Source: Phytohabitans rumicis (GTDB lineage: Bacteria > Actinomycetota > Actinomycetes > Mycobacteriales > Micromonosporaceae). Taken from it: a stretch of 64,000 nt of DNA. The stretch is taken from the NCBI RefSeq assembly GCF_011764445.1, contig NZ_BLPG01000001.1, forward strand, positions 8,423,316-8,487,315, in the 5' to 3' direction. Both the position numbers and the translations under genes were made by a program. The notes below the pieces were generated by a model. It was not told the DNA's origin and did no database searches. It saw only the letters and a program-made list of their open reading frames with translations. Positions 62,401 through 64,000 of this stretch are shown one piece after another; position 1 is the first letter of the stretch, and every line of letters begins with the position of its first letter.

Positions 62401-63036
62401 ATGATTCGGGCGATCACGCCGGCGTTGCTGGTGGAGGAGGTGGCCGGGCGGCTGGCTGCGGAGCGGGTGGGGGAGCGGCTGCGGGTGGCGGTGGACGGGG
62501 CGCCGGCGGCGGGACCGGATGCGCTGGCCGCCGCGCTGGTCGATCCGCTGCGGGCTCGTGGGCGGCCGGCCATCCATGTGCCGGCCGGTGGGTTCTTGCG
62601 GGCCGCGTCGTTGCGGTACGAGTTCGGGCGGGACAATCCGGACTCGTTCTACGCCGGCTGGCTCGACGAGGCGGGGCTGCGGCGCGAGGTGCTCGACCCG
62701 GTCGGTCCGGGCGGGTCCGGGCGGGTCCTGCCGAGCCTGTGGGACGCGGTCACGGACCGGGCGACCCGAGCCGGCTATGTTACGGCGCCGGCCGCCGCCG
62801 TCGTACTCGTGAGTGGGCAGTTGTTGCTCGGCGGCGGCCTGCCGTTCGACGTGTCGGTGCATCTGGTGATGTCCGCGGCGGCGCTGGACCGGCGGACGGC
62901 GGCCGACCAGCGGTGGACGCTGCCGGCCTATGCCCGGTATGAGGCGGAGGTGGCGCCCGCGACGTTCGCGGACGTCGTGGTGCGCGTGGACGACCCGCGA
63001 CACCCCGCCCTGGTGGAGACTGGGGGGCGTGGGTGA
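62401..63036 (+). CDS. Uridine-kinase-like protein without an intact P-loop
   Basis: A 211-residue protein with the fold order of uridine kinases: RLRVAVDGAPAAGPDALAAALVDPLRARGRPAIHVPAGGFLR, RYEFGRDNPDSFYAGWLDEAGLRREVLDP and the lid-like LDRRTAADQRWTLPAYARYEAEV. The Walker A position reads GAPAAGPDA, lacking the GKS/T that binds ATP phosphate, so kinase activity is doubtful. Its stop overlaps the DUF72 start by 8 bp, which implies a shared function. Confidence 0.78.
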   Translation: MIRAITPALLVEEVAGRLAAERVGERLRVAVDGAPAAGPDALAAALVDPLRARGRPAIHVPAGGFLRAASLRYEFGRDNPDSFYAGWLDEAGLRREVLDPVGPGGSGRVLPSLWDAVTDRATRAGYVTAPAAAVVLVSGQLLLGGGLPFDVSVHLVMSAAALDRRTAADQRWTLPAYARYEAEVAPATFADVVVRVDDPRHPALVETGGRG

Positions 63037-63898
63037 GATCAAGGTCGGCACCGCGTCCTGGACCGACCGGACCCTGCTGGCGTCCGGCTGGTACCCCGCG
63101 AGCGCGGACACGGCGGAGAAGCGGCTGAGCTACTACGCGGACCGGTTCGCGCTGGTCGAAGTGGACGCGACCTACTACTCGCCGCCGGCCGAGCAGACCG
63201 CGGCGCTGTGGGCGCAGCGCACGCCGCCCGGGTTCACGTTCAACGTCAAGGCGTTCAGCATGCTGACCGGGCACCCGACGAAGGTGTCGTCGATCTACAA
63301 GGACCTGCGGCCGGAGACCGACAAGACCAATGTGTACCCGGACGACCTGGGCCCGGCCGCGTACGAGGAGGTGTGGGCGCGGTTCCTGTCCGCGCTCCAG
63401 CCGCTGGTGGACGCCGGCAAGTTGGGCGCGCTGCTGTTCCAGTTTCCGCCGTGGTTCACGATCCGCCGGTCCAACAAGGAGTACCTGCTGGAGGTGCAGC
63501 GGCGGGTCCGGCCGCTGCGAGCGGTGTTCGAGTTTCGGCACGCGTCCTGGTTCGACGGGAGCAACCGGGACGAGACGCTCGGCTTCCTGCGCGAGCACAA
63601 GCTGCCGTACGTCGGCGTGGACATGCCGCAGGGTCACAAGTCGTCGGTCCCGCCGGTGCTGGCGGCGACGGCCGACCTGGCGGTGGTGCGGTTTCACGGG
63701 CACAGTGACAAGTGGACGAGCAAGGACATCCACGAGAAGTTCGGCTACCTGTACTCCGGGCGGGAGCTCAAGGAGTGGGTGCCGAGGCTGCGCGAGCTGG
63801 CCGCGGAGACCGACCAGACGTACGTGTTGATGAACAACTGCTATCGGGACTACGCGCAGCGGAACGCCGCCGATCTGACCGACCTGCTGAGCGGCTGA
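63029..63898 (+). CDS. DUF72 family protein
   Basis: A 289-residue TIM-barrel-like protein typical of DUF72/YecE: KVGTASWTDRTLLASGWYP, YYADRFALVEVDATYYSPP, FTFNVKAFSMLTGHP, LLFQFPPWF, VFEFRHASWF and YVLMNNCYRDYAQRNA. The biochemical role of the family is unknown. GTG 63029 lies within the end of the preceding gene. Confidence 0.92.
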   Translation: MGEIKVGTASWTDRTLLASGWYPASADTAEKRLSYYADRFALVEVDATYYSPPAEQTAALWAQRTPPGFTFNVKAFSMLTGHPTKVSSIYKDLRPETDKTNVYPDDLGPAAYEEVWARFLSALQPLVDAGKLGALLFQFPPWFTIRRSNKEYLLEVQRRVRPLRAVFEFRHASWFDGSNRDETLGFLREHKLPYVGVDMPQGHKSSVPPVLAATADLAVVRFHGHSDKWTSKDIHEKFGYLYSGRELKEWVPRLRELAAETDQTYVLMNNCYRDYAQRNAADLTDLLSG

Positions 63899-63947
63899 AA
63901 CGGCTTGTGCGGTTGCGTCCGGGCGGGTGTTGTGCGTGACTAGCCCG

Positions 63948-64000
63948 ATGGCTTGGTACCTCGCGCCGTCGCTCTCGGTGCTCCGATCGGAGGTCAACAC
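63948..64000 (+). CDS. Possible start of a further gene (partial)
   Basis: ATG 63948 opens MAWYLAPSLSVLRSEVN and runs off the window edge. The start resembles actinobacterial and phage proteins beginning MxWYLAxSLxxLRxxVN, of unknown function. Only 17 codons are visible, so this is tentative. Confidence 0.4.
   Translation, partial: MAWYLAPSLSVLRSEVN

Noticed and set aside
63899-64000. Prophage boundary at the right edge
   Set aside because: The partial start MAWYLAPSL resembles some phage-associated proteins, but no integrase, attachment repeat or other phage gene is visible.

Overview
This 64-kb window is high-GC actinobacterial chromosome. GC-rich third codon positions, many GTG starts, leaderless starts, a three-gene sdhCAB operon and several families of short intergenic palindromes suggest Micromonosporaceae; that family-level placement is inference. 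The DNA is mostly accessory metabolism: sugar and pyrimidine catabolism, ring cleavage and transporters. I saw no rRNA, tRNA or CRISPR.

Layout. 0-10 kb: a two-component pair, a divergent MMPL exporter broken by a small palindromic insertion, sdhCAB with a divergent LysR regulator, and small hypotheticals. 10-14.3 kb: decayed mobile DNA, with a 5'-truncated IS701-like transposase and a DUF222/HNH gene split by a roughly 1.06-kb insert that carries a toxin-antitoxin pair. 14.3-17.8 kb: a heptapeptide-repeat surface protein, a LuxR regulator, and an NAD(P)-binding protein with its HxlR regulator. 17.8-33.8 kb: a plant arabinogalactan locus (GH43, ROK, GH30, GH42, carbohydrate ABC importer, DUF2264, GH51, IclR), interrupted by a TetR/drug-ABC cassette. 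34.6-45.3 kb: a catabolic cluster of unknown substrate (M20 hydrolase, IclR, FAH, amidohydrolase, HpcH aldolase, cupin, formamidase, Rieske dioxygenase, extradiol-type dioxygenase, SBF transporter, thioesterase). 45.3-55.6 kb: palindromes, then a MocR-controlled pyrimidine-degradation operon with an ABC importer. 55.7-64 kb: cysteine dioxygenase and rhodanese, two orphan winged-helix proteins, AEC and HTTM/DCC membrane genes, a repeat array, and a uridine-kinase-like/DUF72 pair.

How the genes work together. In the arabinogalactan locus, secreted GH43 and GH30 enzymes with ricin-type lectin domains would attack beta-1,3 and beta-1,6 galactan. The ABC importer would take up the oligosaccharides, and cytosolic GH42 and GH51 would release galactose and arabinose. 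In the pyrimidine locus, import, ring opening by dihydropyrimidinase, ureidopropionase and a semialdehyde dehydrogenase form a nearly complete reductive route; no dihydropyrimidine dehydrogenase is visible.

Sequence quality. At least fourteen genes, including sdhA and sdhB, each carry a single-base loss in a short G or C run that shifts the frame. All are of the same kind, so I read most as sequencing or assembly errors and annotate those genes across the shift. The MMPL gene, transposase, DUF222 gene and P-loop fragment have additional lesions and are called pseudogenes.
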